A stretch of DNA of 64,000 bases, taken from assembly GCF_000743575.1 (NCBI RefSeq), contig NZ_JQGC01000012.1:98654-162653 (forward strand). The letters are read 5' to 3'. Source of the stretch: Devosia riboflavina. GTDB taxonomy: Bacteria; Pseudomonadota; Alphaproteobacteria; Rhizobiales; Devosiaceae. This document shows, piece by piece, positions 33,135 to 41,903 of this stretch. A program made the position numbers and the translations under genes. How positions within the stretch are numbered: position 1 is the stretch's first letter; the number at the start of each line of letters is the position of its first letter. The notes under the pieces are model-generated. The model did no database searches. It had not been told where the DNA came from and worked only from the letters and a program-made list of their open reading frames with translations.

Positions 33135-35246
33135 CTATCTGCTGCGGGCGTTGGCCATGTTACCGGGGCGCATTGCCACGCGCATTTCGTCGGCAACTAG
33201 GCCGCGAAGCTGACCTTCCAATGTCCGCGCTACGGTCTTGGCCAGATCGGCATTTTGCTCGGCGGTGCCGCCCGATGCGTTCACCGTGACCGGCGCATTG
33301 ATGTTGACGCTGGTTGCCACGCTGTTGTCGTTCGCATGGCGAATGTTGCTGTTTGCCGCCTGAAGGGATGCCGACGCACCGACAAGGCCGCCCGTTGCAA
33401 ACGCGGCCACCTTCCCGTCATTGATCGCACGCAAGAGGTCCAGATGCTTCGCCGTCTGGCTTGCTCGAACGACAAACTCGCCATCCGACAACCGGGCCGG
33501 AATGCTGTCGCTCGTGGCAGTACCGGGACCACGGATAAGACCGCCCGTTGCGGCCTCAACGATACCACCTTCCTTGAAGCCGAAGAGACCGCCAAACAAT
33601 CCACCTCCCGCCCCGCCCATGAGATTGGCGAAAAGCGAGTTGATGAGCTGATCCAACGCCATATCGAGCAGCTTGTCGGCCAGCCGACCAAAGGCGTTTG
33701 CAAGCGCAGTGGCACCGTCAACGCCATTGCGTAGGTCGCTCAGCAAGCCACCTAGAAAATCCTTTGCCATACCCTTGGCGTTGTCCATGGCGCTCTGCAT
33801 CTGGTCCATGGCTGCGCTCTCGGTCTCGATTGCCATGACCAGTTCGCGGATGGATTGCTTCTGCCCATCGGTCGCACTGGCACCGGCACGACGCAGTTCG
33901 GCATCGATGCGCTTTTCGATCTCGCTCATTCCGATGAGGCGAAGCTCGTTTTCTAGCTCGGCAATAAGCTCTTTCGCTGTATCCCGCTCTTCGCGCATTG
34001 CAGACGAACGCCCCCCGCCGCCCCTGCCCCATGATGTAGGCGTAGGTGCTGGCGCTGGCGTGGGCGGTGCCAAGGCTGCGCCAAACTCATCAAACGTGGG
34101 CATGGTGCCCACAGAGTCCATATTGACGGACGCCAAAGCCGAAGCTGCCTCGCGGGCCTGCCCTGTAAGCATCGTGAGTAGCGAAATCAGGCCATTGATG
34201 TCGCCGGCAATGGGGGCAAAGTCTGGATTGGCGCGCGCCATTTCCAGCATCGCCGTCTTGGCATCCTCGGCACTAGTTTTGTTAGCCAGGAACGCGGCGA
34301 CAACGTCATAGATGGCGCCGGTTAGAGACGGGAAAGCGCTATCCGCATGACGCGTCAGCTCTTCCAATTCGGCGCGGACATCAGCCACGCGAGCCTGCAT
34401 ATCACCAAGCGCTTCGGCGTCTGACTTTGGCAGGCTGTTGATGAAATCGACCATCGCGCCGGTCGCGTCCACAATGGCCTGCTTGAGGGCGGTGCCGACC
34501 GTATTGGCAATAGCATTGAACTTGCGGTCTAGCTCATCAGCCTTGGCAATGGTCTCGGCGCTCAAAACAAGGCCAAGCTGATGCGCCTCTTGCCGGGTTC
34601 GGTTCAAGCCTTGCTCGCCCTGCTCTATGAGCTGGACAAACCGCTCACCGCCCGTACCGCCGAAAATCTCGTCGGCAATTCGAATTTGCGCAGCCCTGTC
34701 GAGACTGCCTAGCTTGCCGATGATTTCGGTGAAGAGCGCGGAAGGGTCTTTCAGCTTCTCGCGCAATGACTCGGCATTGTAGCCAAGCCGCTGGAATGCT
34801 TCAGCGCCGGTGCCGCCGCCGGTAAGGATGAACTCGTCAGCGTTGATGTTCAGCTCTTTGATGCCATCGACAAGGCTATCGACACCAAGCCGGTTTTGCT
34901 CAGCGACATACTGCAATTCCTGAAACTGCCGTACGTCTAGACCGGCGCGCTTGGCCTCATCACCGATCTGGGCAACCGACTTGGCAACGTCTGCGAATTT
35001 CGCGGCAACACCAGTAATGCCGCCCGCGACCAGACCGCCTATGAAACCAGCGGCGATGTTTTTGCCGATACCGCCGATACGGTCGCCAATACCAGCAAAG
35101 TGCTTTTCAATGTCACCGGCAGCGCGCTTGCTGCGCTTTTCCATGGCGTCGAAATTCTTGCCGGTGATTGCGCTGGCCTTGCGCATTTCACGTTCGAGCT
35201 TGTTGATGCGCGCCTCGATCGAGACGGCCAAAATCTGGTCGTTCAT
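33135..35246 (-). CDS. Phage tail tape-measure protein
   Basis: 703 residues from ATG 35246, overlapping the large-terminase stop (ATGA). The N terminus is helical (ARINKLEREMRKASAITGKN), followed by Gly/Ala-rich hydrophobic stretches (GKNIAAGFIGGLVAGGITGV), long helices and a Gly-rich C terminus (GGAGGGLFGGLFGFKEGGIV), all typical of short tape-measure proteins. It would set tail length and assist DNA injection. No tail-tube or baseplate genes accompany it, which is odd. Confidence 0.82.
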   Translation of the reverse strand: MNDQILAVSIEARINKLEREMRKASAITGKNFDAMEKRSKRAAGDIEKHFAGIGDRIGGIGKNIAAGFIGGLVAGGITGVAAKFADVAKSVAQIGDEAKRAGLDVRQFQELQYVAEQNRLGVDSLVDGIKELNINADEFILTGGGTGAEAFQRLGYNAESLREKLKDPSALFTEIIGKLGSLDRAAQIRIADEIFGGTGGERFVQLIEQGEQGLNRTRQEAHQLGLVLSAETIAKADELDRKFNAIANTVGTALKQAIVDATGAMVDFINSLPKSDAEALGDMQARVADVRAELEELTRHADSAFPSLTGAIYDVVAAFLANKTSAEDAKTAMLEMARANPDFAPIAGDINGLISLLTMLTGQAREAASALASVNMDSVGTMPTFDEFGAALAPPTPAPAPTPTSWGRGGGGRSSAMREERDTAKELIAELENELRLIGMSEIEKRIDAELRRAGASATDGQKQSIRELVMAIETESAAMDQMQSAMDNAKGMAKDFLGGLLSDLRNGVDGATALANAFGRLADKLLDMALDQLINSLFANLMGGAGGGLFGGLFGFKEGGIVEAATGGLIRGPGTATSDSIPARLSDGEFVVRASQTAKHLDLLRAINDGKVAAFATGGLVGASASLQAANSNIRHANDNSVATSVNINAPVTVNASGGTAEQNADLAKTVARTLEGQLRGLVADEMRVAMRPGNMANARSR

Positions 35247-36874
35247 CCATAAACCTTTGAAATGAAATCTGGGTCGTCCCAAACGGACGGAGAATTGTCG
35301 TTTGCGACGGCGCGGGACACGGCCATGGCGGCGGCAAAGGCACCATCAATGCGGTCTGTCGCGCGGGCCTTTTTCATCATGGTTATGTCGTCGGACCCGA
35401 TAACGGCGCGCACGTTGTCGAAATGGGCGCGCAAGATGGGATGGCCGTTGTGCCGGATGCGGCGACCATTTACGACGCGCTCAAGGTCGGCAACGGCAGG
35501 CCCAATGAACTGCCGACGCTGGTTAAACTCAAAAGCCGGAATGTCATCCGCCACCAAACGGCGAAGCATCGAGCCTGCTAGTGCCGGATCAAAGGCCACC
35601 TCGACCACATTGTCGTTGGCCGCGACAATCTCGCGGATTTCGGCTTCGATCTGTTCAGGCTCGATAGTAGCGCCCGGAACCGTCTTTAGGTGCCCACTAT
35701 CGCGCCAGCGCACATATGGCGCTTGATCGCGGTCGGCTCGCTTCTGCAATTCGTGGTCCGGCAGATAGAAGGTCGGGCGCACGGTGATATTGCCATCATC
35801 GTGCCGCCACGCGGTGACGATGGCAGTCAAGTCACCAGAGCGAGACAGGTCAACACCAAGGAAGCAAGGCAGGTCGGCCAGCTCGTCAAAATCGATTTCA
35901 AACTGCCCCTCGTCATAGGTGCCCATGTCGAAGAGAGGCGACTGAGAGTAATTCAGCCACATGTTGAGGTGTTCGTTTTTGAAGGTGTCGCGCACGATCG
36001 GGTTGTGCTCGGCTTCGATTACCGCACGCCGGAAGCTCTCAATGTCGGGCCAGCCAAGATCAAGGCCAGGATTGACCCGACGCCATACCTCTTCGCTGCG
36101 CCAGTCGGCATTGGTCGGCGTTTCGAGCAACACCGGCAGAATATGGGGCGCGTCGATTTCGCCGGTCGCAACACGGCGGGCATAGTCGAACTCCTCAAAC
36201 GCGATGGTCCCCTGCCCGCGTCCGGCCTGCGAGATAATGAGCTTGAGTGTGCCGGAGCGCTTTCTAAGCCCGGTGCAAATGGTGTTGTAGAGCTTGGGAT
36301 TATCCCAAACATGGATTTCATCAATCAAAGCGAAGGTCGGCGAGGCGCCGTAGGAGGTCTTGGCGTCGGCGCTGATAGCCTTGAGCTTACCGTGGCCCAC
36401 CTGATAAGTAATTTCATGTTTAGAGTCCCGCACGGTGAGCCGTTTCCTAACCGGTGGCGTAACGCTAATAATTCCTACGGCTTCATCGAACGCTATACGG
36501 GCCTGCTCTCGATTATAGGCCGCAAGCAGCACTTTTGGGCTGCTTAGTGCTTCTGGTCCATAGAGGTTCAGCAAAGCGCAGATCGCGCCAAGCGAAGTCT
36601 TACGCGCGCCGCGTGGCATCATAACGCGGGCATCCGTGTATTGCCGGGAACCGTCGGGGTTCCGCGCACCAAAGAGCTTCCGAATAAACCGTTCCTGAAA
36701 GCGCACCAGCTCAAATGCCTGCTTCGGCAATACCGATGCTGGGTGACGATGTGCACGCACGAAATTCACCGCCCGCTCGCCATAGCCAAAGGGGTCGGGA
36801 ATTTCGCTGTCGTCAAAAAGCCAATGCGGGAACGGATCAACCAAAGATAGCGCCGGCCTCTTCGTCGTCGCCAT
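35243..36874 (-). CDS. terL: Large terminase subunit
   Basis: 543 residues. The ATPase part has a Walker A variant MPRGARKTS (around residue 87) and Walker B FALIDEIHVW (around 180). The nuclease part has GVDLSRSGDLTAIV with the first metal-binding Asp and later acidic residues (DRIDGAFAAAMA). It belongs to the HK97-type TerL group that packages DNA into preformed heads. It starts inside the small-terminase gene (38-base overlap) and two VAANDN/VANDN tracts occur in it. Confidence 0.92.
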   Translation of the reverse strand: MATTKRPALSLVDPFPHWLFDDSEIPDPFGYGERAVNFVRAHRHPASVLPKQAFELVRFQERFIRKLFGARNPDGSRQYTDARVMMPRGARKTSLGAICALLNLYGPEALSSPKVLLAAYNREQARIAFDEAVGIISVTPPVRKRLTVRDSKHEITYQVGHGKLKAISADAKTSYGASPTFALIDEIHVWDNPKLYNTICTGLRKRSGTLKLIISQAGRGQGTIAFEEFDYARRVATGEIDAPHILPVLLETPTNADWRSEEVWRRVNPGLDLGWPDIESFRRAVIEAEHNPIVRDTFKNEHLNMWLNYSQSPLFDMGTYDEGQFEIDFDELADLPCFLGVDLSRSGDLTAIVTAWRHDDGNITVRPTFYLPDHELQKRADRDQAPYVRWRDSGHLKTVPGATIEPEQIEAEIREIVAANDNVVEVAFDPALAGSMLRRLVADDIPAFEFNQRRQFIGPAVADLERVVNGRRIRHNGHPILRAHFDNVRAVIGSDDITMMKKARATDRIDGAFAAAMAVSRAVANDNSPSVWDDPDFISKVYG

Positions 36875-37235
36875 CGTCGCGCACGGCAGGCCGCGAACGG
36901 CTTACGGGCGTCAAGCCCAGTTCGGCAGCACAGAGGCGCTGTGTAGTCTGGGCGGCATTCATGATGCTGAAAGCCGGATGGCGCTTTCCCGCTGCCGTCA
37001 CCAGCCCCTCAAGATTCAGAATGCGCTGAGCCTGCCGCATCGTGCCGGTAGCAAGGCAGTAGTTTTCCAGCGTGGCGAGGTCGGCTTCGGTGAGCGTTTT
37101 GCGCTCGGTGATGAGGATGGGCGCGATCTTGCGCCATTCTGCCTTGGCGTCCTTGCTCATGTAGCTGGGCGGGCGAGGAACTTCCGTCACCGGACTGCTA
37201 CCGCCGACGATGGTGCTGGGCTTGCGTCCCCTCAT
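36837..37235 (-). CDS. terS: Small terminase subunit (P27 family)
   Basis: 132 residues from ATG 37235 (MRGRKPSTIVGG), overlapping the upstream adaptor gene by four bases. The basic RGRKP start, MSKDAKAEWRKIAPIL and LATLENYCLATGTMRQAQ match P27-type small terminases, which recognise the packaging site. It is followed by terL, as in HK97-like modules. Confidence 0.85.
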   Translation of the reverse strand: MRGRKPSTIVGGSSPVTEVPRPPSYMSKDAKAEWRKIAPILITERKTLTEADLATLENYCLATGTMRQAQRILNLEGLVTAAGKRHPAFSIMNAAQTTQRLCAAELGLTPVSRSRPAVRDDGDDEEAGAIFG

Positions 37236-37543
37236 TTCAGCACCTCGCAATGAAGCTCCATCGCGCGACGACCCAACTCTACCAGATTGGTGATGCCGAA
37301 CGCCTGCCCGCGATAGACCAACCGGTTATCGGTTGTGAGGCCGTGGAAGTGGCGGATGCGGAACACCAGCGATGCCTTGACTGCTTCGCCGTAAGCCATG
37401 GCGGCGTCGGCAATGGAGTGCGTCACTAGCTCGGCGCGGATCGTGGCAAAATCCGTCCAGGCGGTCGTAACGGTGCCTGCCGCGCTTACCGTTTCGGTGC
37501 CATGCTGCAAGGTGATTGTGTGCGACAAAAGACCGGCGCGCAT
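37232..37543 (-). CDS. Head-tail adaptor (head closure) protein
   Basis: 103 residues from ATG 37543 (MRAGLLSHTITLQHGTE). The pattern LQHGTE ... AWTDFATIRAELVT ... YRGQAFGITNLVELGRR is that of SPP1 gp16-like head-closure proteins. Its start overlaps the stop of the DUF3168 gene. It seals the portal after packaging. Confidence 0.78.
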   Translation of the reverse strand: MRAGLLSHTITLQHGTETVSAAGTVTTAWTDFATIRAELVTHSIADAAMAYGEAVKASLVFRIRHFHGLTTDNRLVYRGQAFGITNLVELGRRAMELHCEVLK

Positions 37544-37947
37544 TAGAGGTGATACCCCATTAGTGCGCTGAGGCTCACGACACCATGCCCGCAACCGGAT
37601 GGGTCGGTCATATAGATACTGCGCTCGGTGCGCAGACCATCAGTGAGGTCAAAACCGGGAACCGGCAGAGTGTCGCAGAGCGCCTTCGACACGGCAGCGC
37701 CTATGTCCTTGGTCCGCTCTGGCGTTTCACCCCAGATGTGTAGGTCCAGATAGCAGGTGACATTGCGATAGTTGTTGTAGTGACCTGCTACCTCGACCTG
37801 CGCATTGCCAAATACGATGCTCGGGAACGCTTCGGGGCGGGTGTCGCCATCGCGGATATCGAGCGGATCAACCGCCTCGATTACCTGCGGAGACGCCAAG
37901 AGACGGGCGCGCGTGGCCGTTTGCAAGGCAAGGCTGGGTTCAATCAC
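37543..37947 (-). CDS. DUF3168 tail-terminator-like protein
   Basis: 134 residues. PSLALQTATRARLLAS, then FPSIVFGNAQVEVAG and YLDLHIWGETPERTKDIGAA match DUF3168, the tail-completion family of HK97-like phages. Start and stop codons overlap the neighbouring genes, showing a compact late operon. Confidence 0.8.
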   Translation of the reverse strand: MIEPSLALQTATRARLLASPQVIEAVDPLDIRDGDTRPEAFPSIVFGNAQVEVAGHYNNYRNVTCYLDLHIWGETPERTKDIGAAVSKALCDTLPVPGFDLTDGLRTERSIYMTDPSGCGHGVVSLSALMGYHL

Positions 37948-38381
37948 TATTCACTCCAATGCTTGCGCACGGCCTTTGCTGCCGCACGGTTGGTACGATT
38001 GTTAATGCGGTTCTGAAGCAGTCGGACCGCAGGCCAGAAGAATGGTTGCGCTGCGGCTTCGGCGGTGCCGTATTCGACAAGGTGCGGGTAGCGAACTACG
38101 TGATCGCCAACGGTCACGATGGCCTCAAGCTCATGGGCGGTGCGGGAGCCACCGGGCTGACTATAGGCCGGGGTCGTGCCGCCGGGTGGCGTCACCTCAA
38201 TGGAGTCGATCAGCGCGCCGGTATCGCGCGATGCCTCCGCAAGATGCCGTTGCAAACCGGCTAATTCTTCCGCCGATTTGACGACAACGGGCTTCAAATC
38301 CTCGCGGATGGCGTCTGGAATGCTCTCGATCCGCGTCAAAAGACGCTGCAATTGCGCAGAATAGGCCACTAAAACACCCAC
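37947..38381 (-). CDS. HK97 gp10-like head-tail joining protein
   Basis: 144 residues with a helical N terminus (LQRLLTRIESIPDAIREDL) and the core GALIDSIEV ... YPHLVEYGTAEAAAQPFFWPA, which is the HLVEFG-type motif of the HK97 gp10 family. Located as expected between the gp6-like connector and DUF3168. Confidence 0.82.
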   Translation of the reverse strand: MGVLVAYSAQLQRLLTRIESIPDAIREDLKPVVVKSAEELAGLQRHLAEASRDTGALIDSIEVTPPGGTTPAYSQPGGSRTAHELEAIVTVGDHVVRYPHLVEYGTAEAAAQPFFWPAVRLLQNRINNRTNRAAAKAVRKHWSE

Positions 38382-38659
38382 TTTCGATGAGGTGCGATGA
38401 GGTCCGCATAGCCAAAAGGCAGTTCATTGGTGCCGACGCCGACAAGCACGGCTTCCCGGTTCTCGAAAAAATGGGCGGCGAGCATCAGCACGGCGCGACG
38501 CAGGCCACCGGGCAACTCATCATAGGAAAGCTGGGCATCTGCGCCGATTGCGCTGCCGGTGTGGTCCAGCGCATCGGTGATCATGCGGGTGAGTACGGCA
38601 TCATCGGCTTCATCATCGGTGATGTTGAGCTGGCCTTTGAAGTCAGTCAGTGCGGTCAT
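38369..38659 (-). CDS. gp6-like head-tail connector
   Basis: 96 residues: LTDFKGQLNITDDEADDAVL, then LRRAVLMLAAHFFENREAV and GYADLIAPHRKW, the pattern of HK97 gp6-type connectors (DNA packaging adaptors). It overlaps both neighbours by a few bases. Confidence 0.85.
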   Translation of the reverse strand: MTALTDFKGQLNITDDEADDAVLTRMITDALDHTGSAIGADAQLSYDELPGGLRRAVLMLAAHFFENREAVLVGVGTNELPFGYADLIAPHRKWVF

Positions 38660-39105
38660 TCAGAAAACTCTATTTGCGGAATATCTTGCGCGACGGACCC
38701 GCCGCCGGTCCCCTTAGAGGGGCATAGGTTCTGGGCCACCCCCGGCCTACCGATAGGCAAGGCACGGCTCAGCACACCCTCAATGGGCATGCCTTTGCGA
38801 ATGCGGTTGTTGATGGTGTGTGTGGTGACGCCAATCACTGCGCTCCATTCACACACCGTAAGGCACTGCCCCATGTAGGTAAGACGCTTGCCCCGCTTGG
38901 TGCTGGCTGGGCGCTGAGCCGTGCGTGGTTCTGGCTTGTTGAGCCGCTGCCTTGGTACGACAACCATTGGTGTGGTGATGGCGCGCTCTACAGACCATCT
39001 GCGTTCCAAACGGTCGGCAATCACATCAGGATAAATCCCATAGTCCAGCGCCCATTCATTGATGGGCTGGGTAATGCCGTCATGTGTGAGCATGTTGTCG
39101 GTCAC
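38656..39105 (-). CDS. Phage protein with two helix-turn-helix-like repeats
   Basis: 149 residues from GTG 39105, whose first bases overlap the stop of the HNH gene (GTGA). Two similar segments are seen: QPINEWALDYGIYPDVIADR with LERRWSVERAI, and LTVCEWSAVIGVTTHTINNR with IRKGMPIEGVL. This is a DNA-binding pattern found in phage and homing-endonuclease proteins. It may assist the HNH nuclease or the terminase. Confidence 0.55.
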   Translation of the reverse strand: MTDNMLTHDGITQPINEWALDYGIYPDVIADRLERRWSVERAITTPMVVVPRQRLNKPEPRTAQRPASTKRGKRLTYMGQCLTVCEWSAVIGVTTHTINNRIRKGMPIEGVLSRALPIGRPGVAQNLCPSKGTGGGSVAQDIPQIEFSE

Positions 39106-39452
39106 TGCTGCACCTGTTGGCGCTCTTCGCGCTGCTTGGTGCTGTTGTGGCAATGGGCACAGAGGGACTGCCAGTTCGTCCGGTCCCAGAAAAGGCGGTC
39201 ATCGCCCTTGTGCGGGGTGATGTGATCAACGTGGCTGGCGGGCTTGCCGCATCGAACGCAGTAAGGATGCGCGATCAGGTAGGCAGCGCGGGCCTTGCGC
39301 CATTCATTGTTGTATCCGCGCTCGCGAGCCGATGGGCGGCGACGATCATGGCGAGCTTTGCGGGCGCGGTCGCTGGCGATCTGGCAGGCGCAACGCTCAC
39401 CAGAAGGAACGATGTTGCCGCAACTGCAAAGACGGGGTGGAGCGAAGGGCAT
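39102..39452 (-). CDS. HNH endonuclease
   Basis: 116 residues. Zinc Cys pairs CSCG ... CAC and CVRCG ... CAHCH surround the HNH core (ASHVDHITPHKGDDRLFWDR, then NWQSLCAHCHN). HNH proteins next to terminase or portal genes aid DNA cutting during packaging in HK97-like phages. Here the gene is separated from terS by four connector genes. Confidence 0.87.
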   Translation of the reverse strand: MPFAPPRLCSCGNIVPSGERCACQIASDRARKARHDRRRPSARERGYNNEWRKARAAYLIAHPYCVRCGKPASHVDHITPHKGDDRLFWDRTNWQSLCAHCHNSTKQREERQQVQQ

Positions 39453-40075
39453 TAGCTCAGCACCTTGGCTTTGAAGGCCGCGTAGGCACTACGGTTGAAT
39501 GCAGGATCGTGGCCTTGCTCTTCGATCTGTTTGAGGACTTCGGGGGAATAGCTGTCGATTGCTGGTGCGGTCTTTTCGGCTTCGGTTGAGCCAAAGACGG
39601 CCCTCAGAACGTCTATGATTAGGTCGGTGCGGCCAGTCTTGGCCGCGATGATTTCGGCGGGTGTTGCGTTCCATGTCTGCTCTGGTGTCCAGCCAAGCCA
39701 GCCGGTGCCGATGCCATAAAGCTGGGCGAACACTTGCTCAGGATTGGCAGGCTTGCCGGTCGAGGCTTCAGGCGGCGTGGTGCCGTTAGGATCGATGCCA
39801 GCGATAGCCAGGACGAATTCTGCCAGCGGGGCGGTGAGACAGTGACGGACACGGCCAAGGCCATGCGCGGCGATCTCTGCCAGCAACAGGTTGGGCCTGA
39901 TGGCCGTTTCCCGCAGCATGTCCATGATGATGGTGACGTTGAATGCTTGAACGGCATCAAAGAGGCCATGAAGCCCATGCCGCCGAACAAGGCGCATGCT
40001 GGCGCGGAGAGACGGGCGAAGCTCGTAAGCCTCGCCTGCCAATTCGACATAGATGCCGTCCGCGCCCAGCTTCAT
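39452..40075 (-). CDS. Phage protein, tail-assembly-chaperone-like
   Basis: 207 residues. The start (LGADGIYVELAGEAYELRPS) and the helical region after it resemble tail-assembly chaperones of the GTA type. The second half (LYGIGTGWLGWTPEQTWNAT) resembles the companion segment made by frameshifting in tailed phages, here apparently in one frame. Its place directly after the capsid gene is unusual. The assignment is tentative. Confidence 0.45.
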   Translation of the reverse strand: MKLGADGIYVELAGEAYELRPSLRASMRLVRRHGLHGLFDAVQAFNVTIIMDMLRETAIRPNLLLAEIAAHGLGRVRHCLTAPLAEFVLAIAGIDPNGTTPPEASTGKPANPEQVFAQLYGIGTGWLGWTPEQTWNATPAEIIAAKTGRTDLIIDVLRAVFGSTEAEKTAPAIDSYSPEVLKQIEEQGHDPAFNRSAYAAFKAKVLS

Positions 40076-40077
40076 GG

Positions 40078-41586
40078 TTAGGCAGCGATCTTGAGCTTGG
40101 CCAGAGCTTCGCCCATGATCACGCGACCACCCACGCGACGGCGCGCGTGCAGCTTTACAATGCCGTTGCCAGCACCGGTGAGGTCATCGCGGATGATTTC
40201 GAAACCGGTCCGGTCTGCGATGGCATAACCGGTTGCGAAATCACCAAAGACGATGGGCGTGGCTTCAGCGGTAATGTCGGGCATATCCACCGCTTCATAA
40301 ACCGGACGGCCCAGAAGCATCGGCGGCTGGCCACCGGCAATGCCACGCTCCCAGATATAGGAGCCATCAGTGTCCTTGAGCTTGCGGACAACCGACATGG
40401 TCTTGCGGTTCATCATCCAAGCGCCATTGGACGAATAGGCGGTCTTGATCGAATAGAAGAGGTCGATGAGGTCGTCGCCGGTGATGGCTTCAACCTCGTG
40501 CTCGCCAATGTCGTCGGATGTGAGAACGCCTTCGGCCTGCGTGGTGCCGTTACCGTTGACGAACCAAGCGGCTTCCTTCTGGCCGAAGCGGCGCGCAACG
40601 TGATTGCTCAGGTAGCCGGTGAGGTCGATCTGGGCATCTTCAAGCAGGATGCGCGTCACCGGAACGATGATGGCCATTTCGAAGGGCTTGAGGTCGATCT
40701 GGTCAAAGGTCGGCTCATCTTCGGTGCGGGCAGCGGTTTCGGCCACCGGAACCGGGTCAACTTCATCAACCAGGCGCGGGAGCTGAAGCAGCGGGCCGGA
40801 CATGCTGATAGTCTGGGCAAGGGTGCGAACCGGGGAGAACTCGGCAACCTTTTCCAGAATGGACGCGGCAACCTGCTCAGGTGCCAGAATGCCGCCGGTA
40901 GACGGAGAACCGTAGCCCAGAGACTTCACTTCGGTGGCGTCACCGTTGCGCATGAAGTCAGCGAACGCCTTGCGCTCGGTGTTGTCATTGGCCGCATTGG
41001 GCTGGTTGTCATTGGCTGCAACCGGGCGATTGGCCTTGGCTTCAAGCTTGTCCAACCGCGAAGTGAGCGCAGCGATGTTGTCGTTTGCAGCCTTCAGCTC
41101 AACCTGAGTTTCGGCAGTATTCTCGTTTTCCATATGGGTATCCTGTTCCATGGACTTCACAGAGGTAATCCGCGCGCCGGAATGGACCGGGCGGCGACAA
41201 AGAGAGATTTCGGTGACGGTGAGCGCATCGAATTTTCGCCCGCCGGTTGGCAGGCGCTGAAAGTTGTCTGCTCGGAAACCAATGCTCAGGCCGGTTATGG
41301 ACTTGCGCTGCATAAGGTCGCGCGCCTTACGGGCTGGGCCGATGCCTTCCACAAAGAGACGGCCCTTCACCTCAAGTCCGGCATCGGTTTCGGCTGCGCT
41401 TTCCCAGACGCCGACGACTTGAGATTGGTCATGCTCCATGACGATGGGCAGTGCTGGCGGAAGCGCGAATGCTCCCTTCTCGATCACATCGCCAACGCTA
41501 TCGGGACGGTCGAAAGGCCACGCAATGCCGGTAATGGTGCCAGCGTCGTCGATGCTGACTTCAGCCTTGATTTCGAGCTTTTCCAT
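40078..41586 (-). CDS. Prohead protease-major capsid protein fusion (HK97 type)
   Basis: 502 residues in one frame. Residues 1-150 are a U35-type prohead protease (GIAWPFDRPDSVGDVIEKGAF; His in VMEHDQS; Ser in SITGLSIGF). Residues about 150-210 form a scaffold-like coiled coil with three AANDN tracts. The rest is an HK97-fold capsid protein (GYGSPSTGGILAPEQVAASI ... LGRPVYEAVDMPDI ... GFEIIRDDLTG). Fused protease-capsid genes are known in a minority of HK97-like phages. The mature shell should be made after self-cleavage between the domains. Confidence 0.88.
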   Translation of the reverse strand: MEKLEIKAEVSIDDAGTITGIAWPFDRPDSVGDVIEKGAFALPPALPIVMEHDQSQVVGVWESAAETDAGLEVKGRLFVEGIGPARKARDLMQRKSITGLSIGFRADNFQRLPTGGRKFDALTVTEISLCRRPVHSGARITSVKSMEQDTHMENENTAETQVELKAANDNIAALTSRLDKLEAKANRPVAANDNQPNAANDNTERKAFADFMRNGDATEVKSLGYGSPSTGGILAPEQVAASILEKVAEFSPVRTLAQTISMSGPLLQLPRLVDEVDPVPVAETAARTEDEPTFDQIDLKPFEMAIIVPVTRILLEDAQIDLTGYLSNHVARRFGQKEAAWFVNGNGTTQAEGVLTSDDIGEHEVEAITGDDLIDLFYSIKTAYSSNGAWMMNRKTMSVVRKLKDTDGSYIWERGIAGGQPPMLLGRPVYEAVDMPDITAEATPIVFGDFATGYAIADRTGFEIIRDDLTGAGNGIVKLHARRRVGGRVIMGEALAKLKIAA

Positions 41587-41903
41587 TAGGCTGCAACCTC
41601 ATCGGTTACGCCTTCACTTGTGCCGGTCCAAAGGTCGGTGAGAATGTTCAGCGCCAACAAATGGAGCTCACCAAGCGGGTGAGCCTCTACGTAGGTCTGG
41701 ACCAACTCAGCGGCTTCCTGGGGGTGGGCACCGGCACCGATCAGACCCAACCGAACAGCATGAACCATCTCGGCGTAACCCATGCGGCGGGTGCCTTCGA
41801 TAATTGCGGCGATTTCCTTGCCGGTGAGCTTTTCCAATTCTGGAATCAGGTGCGGCGTGAGCGAGAAGTCCCGCTCACGGTCGCCAAAGAATGCATTGTG
41901 CAT
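41586..41903 (-). CDS. GTA gp10-like (tail-tube chaperone family) protein
   Basis: 105 residues: NAFFGDRERDFSLTPHLIPE and LEKLTGKEIAAIIEGTR match the small gene-transfer-agent family near the tail tube in GTA clusters. Here it lies between portal and capsid, which is not the GTA order. Both ends overlap neighbouring genes. Confidence 0.6.
   Translation of the reverse strand: MHNAFFGDRERDFSLTPHLIPELEKLTGKEIAAIIEGTRRMGYAEMVHAVRLGLIGAGAHPQEAAELVQTYVEAHPLGELHLLALNILTDLWTGTSEGVTDEVAA

Noticed and set aside
39943..41589. A 548-codon plus-strand frame across the capsid gene
   Set aside because: It is antisense to a clear protease-capsid protein and reflects high GC in the third codon position.
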